Numbered from the stretch's first letter, positions 1-9,346 are shown. The stretch: DNA of 64,000 bases from Xanthobacter autotrophicus Py2 (GCA_000017645.1 CP000781.1:948501-1012500), one strand, 5' to 3'. Numbers and translations are program-made. The notes: generated from the letters alone by a model not told the origin.

Positions 1-583
1 CACCACGCTCCCGCCCACCGCGCCCGATTTCTCGACCCCGGACTTCCTGACGCCGGGGGGGAAGATCCCAGACGCCCCGGCGCCGCCCTCCCTTGAGGAA
101 CAGCTCGCCACCCTGCGCGATATCCACCTGCCGCCGGACGTGCCGTTCTGGCCGCCTGCTCCCGGCTGGTACGCGCTGGCCGGGCTGGTCCTGTTGGTGG
201 GGGTCGTGCTCGCCATCCGCGAATGGCGCTGGCGGCAGACGCTTGCCTACAAGGCCATGAAGGAGTTCGAGGCGACGCTGGCGCAGGCCCATGCCCATGC
301 ACAAGAGGGGGGCGATGGCCTTCCCGATGCCCAGACCATCGCCGCGGCGGCCTCCGGCGTGCTGCGCCGGCTCGTGCGCGCCCAGTCCGGGGATGAGGCC
401 ACGGCCCTCACCGGGGAAGCTTGGGCGCGGGTGCTGGTGGCCGGCAAGGCGGGCTTCGGCGTCGCCGAGGCGGCATACCTCGCCCGCGCGCCCTATTATC
501 CGCCGGCCGCCGCTCCGGATGCCGGGATCGCGCCGAAAGCCTTCGTCACTGCCGTGCGGCGCTGGATCAGGGCGCGCGCATGA
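1..583 (+). CDS. DUF4381 domain membrane protein, 5' end outside the window
   Basis: The reading frame is open from the left edge, so the start codon lies outside. The visible part reads SLEEQLATLRDIHLPPDV, then a W-P-P-A-P-G-W motif and one transmembrane segment (LAGLVLLVGVVLAI), then a soluble helical domain. This is the layout of DUF4381 proteins, which stand between a DUF58 protein and VWA proteins in Bat/aerotolerance-type operons. Its TGA stop overlaps the ATG of the next gene (ATGA), so the two are probably translationally coupled. The molecular function of DUF4381 is not established; a membrane accessory role is inferred from context. An internal GTG at 140 is not a convincing start because the family signature begins upstream of it. 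Confidence 0.85.
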   Translation, partial: TTLPPTAPDFSTPDFLTPGGKIPDAPAPPSLEEQLATLRDIHLPPDVPFWPPAPGWYALAGLVLLVGVVLAIREWRWRQTLAYKAMKEFEATLAQAHAHAQEGGDGLPDAQTIAAAASGVLRRLVRAQSGDEATALTGEAWARVLVAGKAGFGVAEAAYLARAPYYPPAAAPDAGIAPKAFVTAVRRWIRARA

Positions 584-1617
584 TCACCCTGCAATGGCCA
601 TTCGTGCTGGCGCTGCTGCCGCTGCCGTTCCTGGTCCGCCTGCTGCTGCCGCGCGCGCCGGAGCGGCAGGCCGGTGCCCTGCGCCTGCCGTTCTTCGCGG
701 ACCTCGCCCGCGCCGGCCTCGTCGCCGCCGGCCGGCCCCGCTTCAGCCGCCTGCGGCTGGCGACGCTGGCCTTCATCTGGACCCTGCTGGTCATCGCCGC
801 CGCGCGGCCGGTCTATGTGGGTACGCCCGTCGCTATCCCCGTGGAAGGCCGCGAGATGATGCTGGCGGTGGACCTTTCCGCCTCCATGTCGTCGCCGGAC
901 CTGGTCCAGTCCGGCGTGCCGGCCAACCGGCTGCAGGTGGTCAAGCGCGTGGCGGACGACTTCATCGCCCGCCGCACTGGCGACCGCATCGGCCTCATCC
1001 TGTTCAGCACGCGGGCCTATGTGCAGGCGCCGCTGACCCTCGACCGCAATGTGGTGCGCCAACTCCTCGCCGAGGCCTCCATCGGCATGACTGGGCGCAA
1101 CACCTCCATCGGCGATGCCATTGGCCTTGCGGTGAAGACCCTGCGCGATCGGCCGGCGAAGGATCGGGTGCTGATCCTGCTCACCGACGGTGCCAACACC
1201 TCCGGCGTGCTCGACCCCATGGAGGCGGCGGCCATCGCGGCGAAGGAGAATGTGCGCATCCACACCATCGGCGTGGGCGCCGACAGCAATTTCACCGACA
1301 TCCAGCCCGGCATGCTCATGAACCCGTCAGGCGACCTCGACGAGGAGGCGCTGAAGAAGATCGCGGGGCTCACCGGCGGCCAGTATTTCCGCGCCCGGAA
1401 CGACAAGGGCCTCGCTGCCATCTATGCCGACATCGACCGGCTCGAGCCGGTGGCCGGGGACCCGCAATATGTGCGTCCCACCATCGCCCTGTTCTACTGG
1501 CCGCTCGGGGCGGCCCTGCTCCTGAGCTTCGTCCTCTCGGCCCTGCTGCTGCTGCATCTGCCCCTGCGCCGCCGGGCGGGCGGGGGTGAGCCGGCGCGCT
1601 TGGAGGGCTCCGCCTGA
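580..1617 (+). CDS. BatA-like von Willebrand factor A membrane protein
   Basis: A 345-residue protein with an N-terminal membrane segment (ITLQWPFVLALLPLPFLV), a second one near residue 65, a VWA domain and a C-terminal membrane segment (ALLLSFVLSALLLLHLPL). The MIDAS metal site is intact: D98-L-S-A-S, a downstream NTSIGDA segment and LLTDGANTSG. BatA-type proteins are inner-membrane VWA proteins that work with MoxR ATPases, presumably in cell-envelope stress tolerance. The start at 580 was chosen because its ATG overlaps the preceding stop and begins exactly before the first membrane segment; a longer frame from 421 would run inside the upstream gene. Confidence 0.88.
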   Translation: MITLQWPFVLALLPLPFLVRLLLPRAPERQAGALRLPFFADLARAGLVAAGRPRFSRLRLATLAFIWTLLVIAAARPVYVGTPVAIPVEGREMMLAVDLSASMSSPDLVQSGVPANRLQVVKRVADDFIARRTGDRIGLILFSTRAYVQAPLTLDRNVVRQLLAEASIGMTGRNTSIGDAIGLAVKTLRDRPAKDRVLILLTDGANTSGVLDPMEAAAIAAKENVRIHTIGVGADSNFTDIQPGMLMNPSGDLDEEALKKIAGLTGGQYFRARNDKGLAAIYADIDRLEPVAGDPQYVRPTIALFYWPLGAALLLSFVLSALLLLHLPLRRRAGGGEPARLEGSA

Positions 1618-3659
1618 TGCCGGCGAGCTTCCATCTCCTGCGGCCCGAATGGCTGCTGGCCCTGCTGCCGGCGGCGGTGCTCGCAGCGCTGCTGTGGCGC
1701 CGGCTGAAGCAGGGCGCGAACGACTGGTCGCGGGTGGTGGATCCCCATCTGCTCGTCCACCTTGCCGCGTCGGGCGGACGACAGACGGGCCGCTGGCCCA
1801 TCGCGCTGCTGCTGGCGGGCTGGGGCGCGGCCATCCTCGCCATGGCCGGGCCCACCTGGGAGAAGCTGCCGCAGCCGGCCGGCGGGCGGCTTGAACCCGT
1901 GGTGGTGGCGCTCAGCCTCACCCGTTCCATGGGTGCCAGCGATGCCAGCCCCACCCGCCTTGCCGCCGCCCGCTACAAGGTGGCCGACGTGCTCGCGCGC
2001 ATGCGCGGCGGCGAGGTGGCGCTGGTGGTCTATGCCGACATTCCCTTCACCGCCGCGCCCCTGACCGAGGACGCCCGCGTGGTGGGCCAGATGCTGCCGG
2101 AGCTTGCCACCAACCTGATGCGCGGCGGCCCCGCGCGCACCGATCTCGCCATCGAGAAGGGGGTGGAGCTTCTGAAGGGCGCCGGCGCTTCCAGCGGCCG
2201 CATCCTCATTCTCGCGGACAGTGCCGGGGATGACCCGGCGAAGGCGCAGGCGGCGGCCAGGGCGGCCGCGGGGGCGGGCTTCAAGGTCAATGTGATCGGC
2301 GTTGGTGGCTCCGGCGCGGATGGGGCCGCGCCTCTGGATGCGGCGGGCCTTTCCGCCCTCGCGGTTGCCGGGCGTGGCACCTTCTCCCGCCTCACCGCCG
2401 ACGACAGCGACCTGGAGAGCACCCTGCCGCTGACCAGCGCGTCCGCCACGGCGCCGCCGGCCGACCAGGACGGTTTCACGGCGGATGTGTGGGCGGACAT
2501 GGGGCCGTTCGTGCTTCTCATCGCCGTCCTGCTGGCGCCCTTCGCCTTCCGCCGGGGGTGGATCGCCGTGCTGCTTCTTGCCATCCTGCCTACCCTGTTC
2601 GCTCCGCCTCCGGCGGCGGCGGGGACATGGGACGATCTGTGGGCGCGACCGGACCAGCAGGGCGCCTCCGCCTTCAGCGCCGGGGACTATGCAACCGCCG
2701 CCCAGCGTTTCGAGGACCCGGCCTGGCGCGCCGCCGCCCGCTACAAGGCCGGCGACCATGCGGCCGCGGCAGCAGCCTATGCGGGCATTCCCGGCGCCGA
2801 CTACAATCGCGGCAATGCGCTGGCCCGCTCCGACCGGCTGGAGGAGGCCGTCGCCGCCTACGACGCCGCGCTCAAGGCCGACCCCGCCGACGCCGACGCC
2901 AAGTTCAACCGGGATCTGGTGCAGGGCATCATCGACGCCCGCAAGAAGAAGGACGACGACAAGAAGAACGACCAGAAGAAGGACAAATCCGGCAGCGGTG
3001 GAGGCGGTGGCGGCGGCAAATCCGATCCCGGCAAGCCCGATCCGAACAAGTCCGACCCTTCCAAGTCTGATCCGGCGAAACCTGATCCCGCCAAGCCGGA
3101 CAATGCGAAGCCGGACGCAGGCAAGGCCGGCGCGGACCCGCAGAAGGACAAGCCCGGCGAGCCCGATAAGGGCGATCCGCAGTCGGCTGGCGGCGCGCCA
3201 CAGCCGTCCGGACCGCCGCAAGCCCCTGCGCCGCTGCCGCCGCGACGGCCGCCCGAGATCGCCGCTGCTCCGCAGCCACCGGCCGAGCCGCCCCAGCAGC
3301 AGCCGGCACCCCAGCCGCCGCCACAGGCGAACCCGCCGTCTCCTCCGGCCACCGCCGCGTCGGCCCCGCCGCCGCCTCTGCCGCAGGGCGCGCCTGATGT
3401 GCCGCACGACAGCGGGGACGCAAACAAGGCGTTCGAGCCTCCCCCGCCCGGCCCCACCCAGGTGGTGCCGACCGCAGCGCCCCCGTCGCCCGGCAGCAAG
3501 GAGGGCAAAATGCCCGCGCAGGCGCTGTCCGACGACGCGCAGAGCCGCGAGCAGGCGCTGCGCCAGGTGCCGGACGATCCCGGCGGCCTCCTGCGCGCCC
3601 GCATCCGCGCGCGCTATTTGGGCAGCCCGGTCAACGTCCAGGTGGAGGGCGAGCCATGA
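1617..3659 (+). CDS. BatB/BatC-like fusion: VWA domain, TPR region and long charged/proline-rich tail
   Basis: 680 residues. The order is an N-terminal membrane segment, a VWA domain (about 90-275), two membrane segments (about 300-345), a TPR-like stretch (about 350-440, ending with AYDAALKADPADADAKFNRD), then about 200 residues of low complexity: Lys/Asp repeats (KPDP, KSDP) followed by Pro/Ala-rich sequence. This matches BatB and BatC fused into one protein. The MIDAS motif is degenerate: where BatA has D-L-S-x-S, this protein has S100-L-T-R-S, so the metal-coordinating Asp is missing. The start overlaps the previous TGA by one base. The function is inferred from operon context only. Confidence 0.82.
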   Translation: MPASFHLLRPEWLLALLPAAVLAALLWRRLKQGANDWSRVVDPHLLVHLAASGGRQTGRWPIALLLAGWGAAILAMAGPTWEKLPQPAGGRLEPVVVALSLTRSMGASDASPTRLAAARYKVADVLARMRGGEVALVVYADIPFTAAPLTEDARVVGQMLPELATNLMRGGPARTDLAIEKGVELLKGAGASSGRILILADSAGDDPAKAQAAARAAAGAGFKVNVIGVGGSGADGAAPLDAAGLSALAVAGRGTFSRLTADDSDLESTLPLTSASATAPPADQDGFTADVWADMGPFVLLIAVLLAPFAFRRGWIAVLLLAILPTLFAPPPAAAGTWDDLWARPDQQGASAFSAGDYATAAQRFEDPAWRAAARYKAGDHAAAAAAYAGIPGADYNRGNALARSDRLEEAVAAYDAALKADPADADAKFNRDLVQGIIDARKKKDDDKKNDQKKDKSGSGGGGGGGKSDPGKPDPNKSDPSKSDPAKPDPAKPDNAKPDAGKAGADPQKDKPGEPDKGDPQSAGGAPQPSGPPQAPAPLPPRRPPEIAAAPQPPAEPPQQQPAPQPPPQANPPSPPATAASAPPPPLPQGAPDVPHDSGDANKAFEPPPPGPTQVVPTAAPPSPGSKEGKMPAQALSDDAQSREQALRQVPDDPGGLLRARIRARYLGSPVNVQVEGEP

Positions 3660-5425
3660 TCCGCGCGCTGCTGCGCCTGGCTCTCCTGCTGGCTGCGCTG
3701 ATCGCGGCGACGCCGCTCCTCGCTGGCGCCTTCAAGGCGAGCATCGAGCGCCTGCCCACCGACCAGGGCGAGCCGTTCGAGCTGGTGCTGAGCCTGACCG
3801 GCCGCGACAGCCTGGAGCCACCGAACGTCACCCCTTTGTCGAAGGATTTCGAGATCCTCGACCGGCGCAAGCGCAGCCGCATGGACACCTTGGCCGGGCA
3901 AAGGATCGAGGTGAACGAATGGGTGCTGACCCTGGTGGCGAAGCATCCGGGCCGTCTCACCATTCCCTCCCTTTCGGTGGGCGGGGAGGCGAGCGCCCCC
4001 ATCGACCTCACCATTGCTCCCGGCGCGGCCATTGCGCCGCCCGATGACGAGCCGCTCTCGCTGGCGGTGGACGTGCAAGGCACGCCCCCGTTCTTTCTCC
4101 AGAGCGAGATCCCCATCGTGGTGCGCATGTTCGACCGCGTCGGCGCGCTGGAGGCGACGGCGGGGCAGCCGGAGGCCGATGGTGCCTCCTTCACCCCCGA
4201 TGGGGGACTGAAAACCTATTCCCGCGTCTTCGGCCGCCAGCGCTTTCGGGTGGTTGAGCTGCGCTACATCATGCGGCCGCAGCGCACCGGCACCATCCAG
4301 ATCCCCTCCTTGGCGCTCAAGGCTTCAATCCCCACCTCGCCTCCGGGCGCGCAGGAGCAGGCCCGCACGCTGGGACGGCCCGCCATGCCCTGGCTCGGCG
4401 GCGGCTTCAACGCCGGCCGCAAGGTCACCGTCTATTCCAATCCGGTGGAGGTGGAGATCAGCCCGCGCCCCGCCGGCGTCACCGGCTGGTTCCTGCCGGC
4501 CCGGTCCGTGACCCTGCGCGAGAGCTGGTCGCGTCCGCCGGCGCAGGCCAAGGTCGGCGGCGCGCTGGTACGCACCTTGCGGCTGGAGGTGAAAGGCGCA
4601 AGCCCCGGCCAGTTGCCGCCCCTCGCGGCGCCCGAGGTGGACGGCGTGCGCCAATATGCCGACGAGGGCAAGCCGGAGGCGACCTCCGTGGACGGCGGCA
4701 TCGGCGCGGTGGTGGAGACGCGCGTCTCCGTGGTGCCCACGCGGGCCGGAACGGTGACGCTGCCGGCCATCTCCGTGCCGTGGTGGAACGTGACGGCAAA
4801 CCGGGCGGAAGTGGCCACCTTGCCGGCCGTGACCCTCAATGTGTCGGCCTCCTCCGACGGCAGCGCACCGCGGGTTCCGACCGCTCCCGTTGCCGTACCG
4901 GCCCCAACGCTAACTGCTGATGGAACATCAGGCGGCTGGAACGTGCGCGATGTGCTGGCCGTGCTCGCCGTGACCGTGCTGGTGGTCGGCACCGTCTTCT
5001 ACAGCGGGCGTCGGCGGCGCCCGGCCGAGGCCGAGCGTGCGCCGGACCCGACGCATCCCGGAGCGGTCCGGCCGGCCGGGGCCGTCCACGGCCGCACGGC
5101 CGGGCGTCCGAAATTGGCGCCCGTGGATCTCGATGCGGCGGCGCGGGCGCTCGATGCCGCCTGCCGCGGTAATGATGCGGCCGCCGCCCACCGCGCCTGG
5201 CTCTCCTTCGCCCGCGCCATGGGCGGGACGGGGGCCTGGACCCCGCGTACCCCCGGGATGGCGCAGGCGGTGGCGGAGCTGAGCCAGCACCTGTATGCGG
5301 GCGGGGCCGGGGGCTGGGACGGGCGCGCTTTACGCAAGGCGCTGGCCACCGAACGGCGTGCCGCGAAGGCGCGGAACGGGCGCAAGGCCCGTGGCCTCCA
5401 GCCGCTCTATCCCACGTCCCGTTGA
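3656..5425 (+). CDS. BatD-like (oxygen-tolerance family) protein
   Basis: 589 residues with a cleavable N-terminal signal (RALLRLALLLAALIAATPLLAGA), a large periplasmic part that begins FKASIERLPTDQGEPFELVLSL as in BatD proteins, and one C-terminal membrane segment (VLAVLAVTVLVVGTVFYSGR, about residue 435) followed by a cytoplasmic tail. The start overlaps the preceding gene by four bases (ATGA), which makes it the fourth gene of the operon. The operon ends here: the next gene is convergent and only 42 bp away. The family role is linked to aerotolerance or envelope stress in other bacteria; the exact activity is unknown. Confidence 0.8.
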   Translation: MIRALLRLALLLAALIAATPLLAGAFKASIERLPTDQGEPFELVLSLTGRDSLEPPNVTPLSKDFEILDRRKRSRMDTLAGQRIEVNEWVLTLVAKHPGRLTIPSLSVGGEASAPIDLTIAPGAAIAPPDDEPLSLAVDVQGTPPFFLQSEIPIVVRMFDRVGALEATAGQPEADGASFTPDGGLKTYSRVFGRQRFRVVELRYIMRPQRTGTIQIPSLALKASIPTSPPGAQEQARTLGRPAMPWLGGGFNAGRKVTVYSNPVEVEISPRPAGVTGWFLPARSVTLRESWSRPPAQAKVGGALVRTLRLEVKGASPGQLPPLAAPEVDGVRQYADEGKPEATSVDGGIGAVVETRVSVVPTRAGTVTLPAISVPWWNVTANRAEVATLPAVTLNVSASSDGSAPRVPTAPVAVPAPTLTADGTSGGWNVRDVLAVLAVTVLVVGTVFYSGRRRRPAEAERAPDPTHPGAVRPAGAVHGRTAGRPKLAPVDLDAAARALDAACRGNDAAAAHRAWLSFARAMGGTGAWTPRTPGMAQAVAELSQHLYAGGAGGWDGRALRKALATERRAAKARNGRKARGLQPLYPTSR

Positions 5426-5467
5426 TCGGGATCCGGCCGAACGGTCTGGTTCCGGGCGGAGCGGCGG

Positions 5468-6361
5468 CTAGACGCTGCCCCACACCCTCAGCAGGAAATC
5501 GGTGAAGATGGAGACCGCCGGCGAGCGCACCGGAGTGGCCCAGGCGGCCACGGTGACGATCTTTTCCGACACGTCGTCGAGATCGCGGATGACGATGCCG
5601 CGCCGCTGCAGGTTGCGCACGCAGCTGGCATAGACCGAGACTCCGGCCCCCGCTGCGACCAGCCCGAAAATGCCTTCCGACGAGGAGGCCTCCTGGGTGA
5701 TGCGCGGGGTGAAGCCGGCGCGGTGGCAGATGGAGAAGAAGGCGTTGCGGAAGGCGCCCCAGTTCTCGCCCGAGCCGAGCACGAAGGGCTGGTCCGCAAG
5801 GTCCGAGAGGCGCAGGGTGCGCACGTTGGAGAGCGGATGGGTGATGGGCAGCAGCGCCACGTAGCGGTTGTCGTCGAAGGTGTAGCTCTCCATGCTCGGC
5901 TCCTCGAACGGGCCGATCATGAAGCCGATGTCGATGCGCTCCGCCAGCAGCGCCTCCTGCTGCTTGAAGGTGGGGATGAACGAGATCTCCAGCCGAATCT
6001 CCGGCCGGTAGCGACTGAAGGCGCTCAGGAATTCCGGCAGCCGGCCGTTGATGGCGAAGTCCATGTAGCCGATGCGCAGCAGGCCCACCTCGCCGCTGGC
6101 GGTGCGGCGGGCGTTGGTGACGGCCCGTTCCAGCCGTTCCAGGGCGGCGCGGCCGTCGGCGAGGAAGGCTTTGCCGGCCTCGGTCAGTTCCACCGAGCGC
6201 GTGGTGCGGGCGATCAGCGGCACGCCCACGTCCTGTTCCAGGTCGCGGATCAGGCGGCTCATGGCCGGCTGGGTCATGTGGGCGCGCTGGGCGGCGCGGC
6301 TGAAGTGCAGTTCCTCCGACAGGAGGACGAAGGCACGGACGTGGCGGAGGTCGAAGCGCAT
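5468..6361 (-). CDS. LysR-type regulator, divergent from the N-carbamoylsarcosine amidohydrolase operon
   Basis: 297 residues from the chosen ATG (MRFDLRHVRAFVLLSEELHF). The N-terminal winged helix-turn-helix is clear (SRAAQRAHMTQPAMSRLIRD) and is followed by a LysR substrate-binding domain from about residue 90. In-frame ATGs at 6373 and 6394 would add 4 or 11 residues; I chose 6361 because family members begin close to this point. It is transcribed away from the amidase/ABC operon with a short shared promoter region, so it is probably the regulator of that operon. The effector is unknown; a creatinine-pathway intermediate is a guess from context. Confidence 0.88.
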   Translation of the reverse strand: MRFDLRHVRAFVLLSEELHFSRAAQRAHMTQPAMSRLIRDLEQDVGVPLIARTTRSVELTEAGKAFLADGRAALERLERAVTNARRTASGEVGLLRIGYMDFAINGRLPEFLSAFSRYRPEIRLEISFIPTFKQQEALLAERIDIGFMIGPFEEPSMESYTFDDNRYVALLPITHPLSNVRTLRLSDLADQPFVLGSGENWGAFRNAFFSICHRAGFTPRITQEASSSEGIFGLVAAGAGVSVYASCVRNLQRRGIVIRDLDDVSEKIVTVAAWATPVRSPAVSIFTDFLLRVWGSV

Positions 6362-6383
6362 GGGTACATTCATATCACAAATG

Positions 6384-6396
6384 GCATAAGTCATGC
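6384..6396. promoter_or_regulatory. Small inverted repeat in the LysR/amidase divergent gap
   Basis: The gap contains GCAT-N5-ATGC, a small dyad about 23 bp upstream of the LysR start and about 94 bp upstream of the amidohydrolase start. LysR regulators usually bind an interrupted dyad in the divergent promoter, so this is a possible operator. The arms are only four bases, so chance is not excluded. Confidence 0.3.
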
Positions 6397-6489
6397 GAAA
6401 TTTGGAATTTCTCCTGTCATAGAAGATTGAGCACTCTGGTCCCTGCAAGTCCGGCGCAGACGGGCGGAAAACCAGCAGGGACAACGACT

Positions 6490-7200
6490 ATGGCGTTCGA
6501 GGAAGATCTCGATGCGGCGCTGACGCGCGCCTTCGAACAGGCAACCTCCCTCTACCAGGGGCGCGGCTTCCAGCGGCGGGTGGGCTTCGGCAGCCGGCCG
6601 GCGCTGATCAACGTGGATCTGGCCAACGCCTGGACCCGTCCCGGCAACCCGTTCACCTGCGAGAAGATCGACGACCAGATCATTCCCGGGGTGCAGGCCC
6701 TGCTCGCCGCCTGCCGGCGCAATGGCCACCCGGTGGTGCATGTGACCACCTGCTACCAGGTCACCGACGAGACCGAGGCTGCGACCGATATGGGCTTGTG
6801 GCACCACAAGATTCCCATCGAGGTGGTGGATCAGTCCAAGCCCGAGCTGTGGGCCATCGACAGCCGCATCGAGCCGGTGAAGGGGGAGCAGGTGCTCATC
6901 AAGAAGCGGGCCTCCGCCTTCCACGGCACCTACCTCGCCGGCTTCCTGCGCGCCAACAATGTGGATACCATCCTGGTGACCGGTGTCACCGCCTCCGCCT
7001 GTGTGCGCACAACGCTTTGCGACGGCTTGGCGGAGGGCTTCCGCACCATCGCGGTGAAGGAATGCATCGGCGACCGGGTGCCTGGCGCAGTGGCCTGGAA
7101 CCTCTTCGACATCGACGCGAAGTTCGCCGATGTGGAGCCGCTGGAGCGCTGCATCTCCTACCTCGACGAAGTCGGCGCCAAGTCTCGCGCCGCGGCGTGA
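6490..7200 (+). CDS. N-carbamoylsarcosine amidohydrolase (isochorismatase-like fold)
   Basis: 236 residues. Hydrolyses N-carbamoylsarcosine to sarcosine, CO2 and ammonia, the last step of the creatinine/N-methylhydantoin route to sarcosine. The sequence keeps the characteristic N-terminal stretch of this enzyme (RGFQRRVGFGSRPAL and DLANAWTRPGNPF), and the Asp-Lys-Cys triad of the cysteine hydrolase fold: D43, K138 or K139, and C171 in TGVTASACVR. The ending GDRVPGAVAWNLFDIDAKF is also typical. The ATG at 6490 follows an AGGGA box; an upstream in-frame TTG at 6427 lacks a good ribosome site. It is the first gene of a long operon and its product would feed the sarcosine oxidase genes of the convergent operon. 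Assignment to this substrate rests on remembered family similarity. Confidence 0.85.
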   Translation: MAFEEDLDAALTRAFEQATSLYQGRGFQRRVGFGSRPALINVDLANAWTRPGNPFTCEKIDDQIIPGVQALLAACRRNGHPVVHVTTCYQVTDETEAATDMGLWHHKIPIEVVDQSKPELWAIDSRIEPVKGEQVLIKKRASAFHGTYLAGFLRANNVDTILVTGVTASACVRTTLCDGLAEGFRTIAVKECIGDRVPGAVAWNLFDIDAKFADVEPLERCISYLDEVGAKSRAAA

Positions 7201-7317
7201 AGAGTTCTCTCGCCGCGGCCTGATCGGGTCGCCGCGCTCCGGTGCGGCGACTTCCAGACCTTCTCCGACATCGACGACTTCGACTTCGACATCAAAAAAT
7301 AAAATCCAGAGGCGGAC

Positions 7318-8385
7318 ATGACGAAGACTGATCTCACCCTTTCGGGTGCGCCCTCCCGGCGTGCCGTCCTCGGAGCGCTCGGTGCGGGGGCGGCGGTGCT
7401 CGCCGCCCCGCGCCTTGCCCGTGCGCAGGAGGGCACCCTCGTCGTCTCCAACTGGGGCGGTGACTGGAACGAGCGGACCATCCGCTTCGTGGAAGCGCCG
7501 CTGGTGGAAAGCCGCGGCATCAAGATCGTCCGCGACCTCGGCATGGAGCCGGAGCGCAAGGCCAAGCTGATCGCCGAGAAGCGGCTCAAGCGTGGCACCA
7601 TCGACGTCATCCATATCAACGAGGGCGACAGCGTGGAGCTGAACGCTCAGGACGTGCTGAGCGACATCGATTTTTCCAAGGTGCCCAATTACGCCGACGT
7701 GGTGCCGGCGCTCAAATCCAAGCCCTTCTTCGTGCCGTGGCTCTACAGCGGCGTCACGATCATCTACAACAAGGACAAGGTGCCGAACCCGCCCAAGTCC
7801 TATGAGGAGCTGTGGGACAAGAAGTGGGCCGGCAAGATCGGCCTCACCAACCAGCTTTACTTCAACTACATCATGATGGCCGGCCTGATCAAAGGCGGCA
7901 ATGTCACCAATACAGAGCAGGGCAAGGAACGGCTGATCCAGCTGAAGGAGCTGACCCAGCCGCGCATCTATGCCGCCCACCAGCAGCTCGGCGCCGGCCT
8001 CGTCAATGGCGAGGTGGACATTGCGGTGAACTACAAGGCGCGCGGCCTGCAATGGGCCAATGACGGGGCGCCGCTGGCCATCCAATATCCGACCGAAGGC
8101 GCCATCGCGGTCATGTTCGGTGCCGCCCTGCCCAAGCGCGCGCCGAGCCCGGACCTCGCCAATATCTATTTCAACGCCATGCTGGACAGGAAAGCCATGG
8201 CGGGCCTTGCCGGCGCCAGCTTCTACGCCCCGGCCAATTCCAAGGCGGAGCTTTCCGACGAGCTGCGCGCCAAGGTGGACTTCACGGCGGCGCAGGCGGC
8301 GGCGCTGAAATTCCCCGATTATGCCCACGTGGCCAAGAATACGGCGGAATGGCTCGAGTGGTGGAACAAGAACATCGCCCGCTGA
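7318..8385 (+). CDS. ABC transporter substrate-binding protein, polyamine (PotD) type, with Tat-like signal
   Basis: 355 residues. The N-terminus has a twin-arginine pattern (S-R-R-A-V-L, then GALGAGAAVLAAP) with a cleavage site near ARAQEG, so export by Tat is likely. The mature protein begins GTLVVSNWGGDWNE, typical of spermidine/putrescine-type (extracellular binding protein family 1) receptors. An AGAGGCGG box lies just before the ATG. Two permease genes and an ATPase gene follow on the same strand, which together form a complete importer. The ligand is unknown; the operon suggests a creatinine-, betaine- or sarcosine-related compound. Confidence 0.87.
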   Translation: MTKTDLTLSGAPSRRAVLGALGAGAAVLAAPRLARAQEGTLVVSNWGGDWNERTIRFVEAPLVESRGIKIVRDLGMEPERKAKLIAEKRLKRGTIDVIHINEGDSVELNAQDVLSDIDFSKVPNYADVVPALKSKPFFVPWLYSGVTIIYNKDKVPNPPKSYEELWDKKWAGKIGLTNQLYFNYIMMAGLIKGGNVTNTEQGKERLIQLKELTQPRIYAAHQQLGAGLVNGEVDIAVNYKARGLQWANDGAPLAIQYPTEGAIAVMFGAALPKRAPSPDLANIYFNAMLDRKAMAGLAGASFYAPANSKAELSDELRAKVDFTAAQAAALKFPDYAHVAKNTAEWLEWWNKNIAR

Positions 8386-8396
8386 GCGCGGTCGGC

Positions 8397-9338
8397 ATGT
8401 CGGGTTCGGCCATGTCCACGGCAACGACCAGCCCTGGCGGTGCCAGCGCGCCGCCCCTCAAGCTTCCCGCGCCGGGTGCGCGGGAGCGCCGGCGCCTGTC
8501 GCCGGCCTTCGGCCTCGCCGCGCCGGGCACCCTGTTCGTGGTGCTGGCGCTGATGGGGCCGCTCGCCCTCATGTTCCGCTATTCGCTGAACCGGTTCGTG
8601 CCGGGGCAGATGATGGTGGAGGCGCTCACCCTCGCGAACTACCAGAAATTCTTCGCCGACAGCTACTACCAGGAGGTGCTGGCGACCACCCTGTGGGTGT
8701 CCGGCCTCTCCACACTCCTGTGCCTCCTTGCCGGCTTTCCGGTGGCGTACTTTCTGGTGCGGCAGGCCAGCGACAAATGGAAGGGGCGGTTGCTCCTCCT
8801 CGTCATCCTGCCGCTGCTCATGGGCAATGCGGTGCGCACCGCAGCGTGGATGGTGATTTTGGGTGACAAGGGCCTGTTCAATGCCTTCGTCGGCACGCTC
8901 GGCCTGTCGCCGGTGAAGCTCATGTACACGCCCACCGCCGTGGTCATCGGCCTGGTCTCGGTGTTGCTGCCGTTCATGATCGTGACGCTGCAGAGCGTTA
9001 TCGAAGGCATTGACGCCAATCTGGAAGCCGCCGCCTCCAGCCTTGGCGCCTCCCACCTCACCACCCTGTGGCGGGTGGTGCTGCCCTTGGCGCTGCCGGG
9101 CATCCTCGCCGGCACCATGCTGTGCTTCATCCTCTCCATGAACGCCTATGCGACGCCGGTGCTCATCGGCGGGCCGAGCTTCCAGATGATGGCGCCCGCC
9201 GTCTACCAGCAGGTGGCGAAAGCCATGAACTGGCCCTTCGGCGCGGCGCTCGCCTTCGTGCTCATGGCGGTGACCCTGGTGCTGACCACCACCGCCAACG
9301 TCCTGGTGCAGCGGCGCTATCGCCGCTGGAGCGAGTGA
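8397..9338 (+). CDS. ABC transporter permease (PotB-like)
   Basis: 313 residues from the ATG at 8397 (MSGSAMSTATTSP); an alternative ATG lies at 8412, and a longer frame from 8349 would run into the receptor gene. It shows about six membrane segments (GTLFVVLALMGPLALMF, LLLLVILPLLMGNAV, AVVIGLVSVLLPFMIV and others) and the EAA loop EAAASSLGASHLTTLWRVVLPLALPG that contacts the ATPase. This is the first of two permeases of the importer and is followed after eight bases by the second. Confidence 0.87.
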   Translation: MSGSAMSTATTSPGGASAPPLKLPAPGARERRRLSPAFGLAAPGTLFVVLALMGPLALMFRYSLNRFVPGQMMVEALTLANYQKFFADSYYQEVLATTLWVSGLSTLLCLLAGFPVAYFLVRQASDKWKGRLLLLVILPLLMGNAVRTAAWMVILGDKGLFNAFVGTLGLSPVKLMYTPTAVVIGLVSVLLPFMIVTLQSVIEGIDANLEAAASSLGASHLTTLWRVVLPLALPGILAGTMLCFILSMNAYATPVLIGGPSFQMMAPAVYQQVAKAMNWPFGAALAFVLMAVTLVLTTTANVLVQRRYRRWSE

Positions 9339-9346
9339 GTGCCGCC

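Noticed and set aside
6490..7200. Isochorismatase for siderophore synthesis
   Set aside because: The residues around the triad and the N-terminal DLANAW segment match N-carbamoylsarcosine amidohydrolase better, and no siderophore genes are nearby.
6391..8424. 677-residue open frame on the minus strand
   Set aside because: It is the mirror frame of the amidohydrolase and receptor genes; no family similarity and no ribosome site. Such frames are expected at this GC content.
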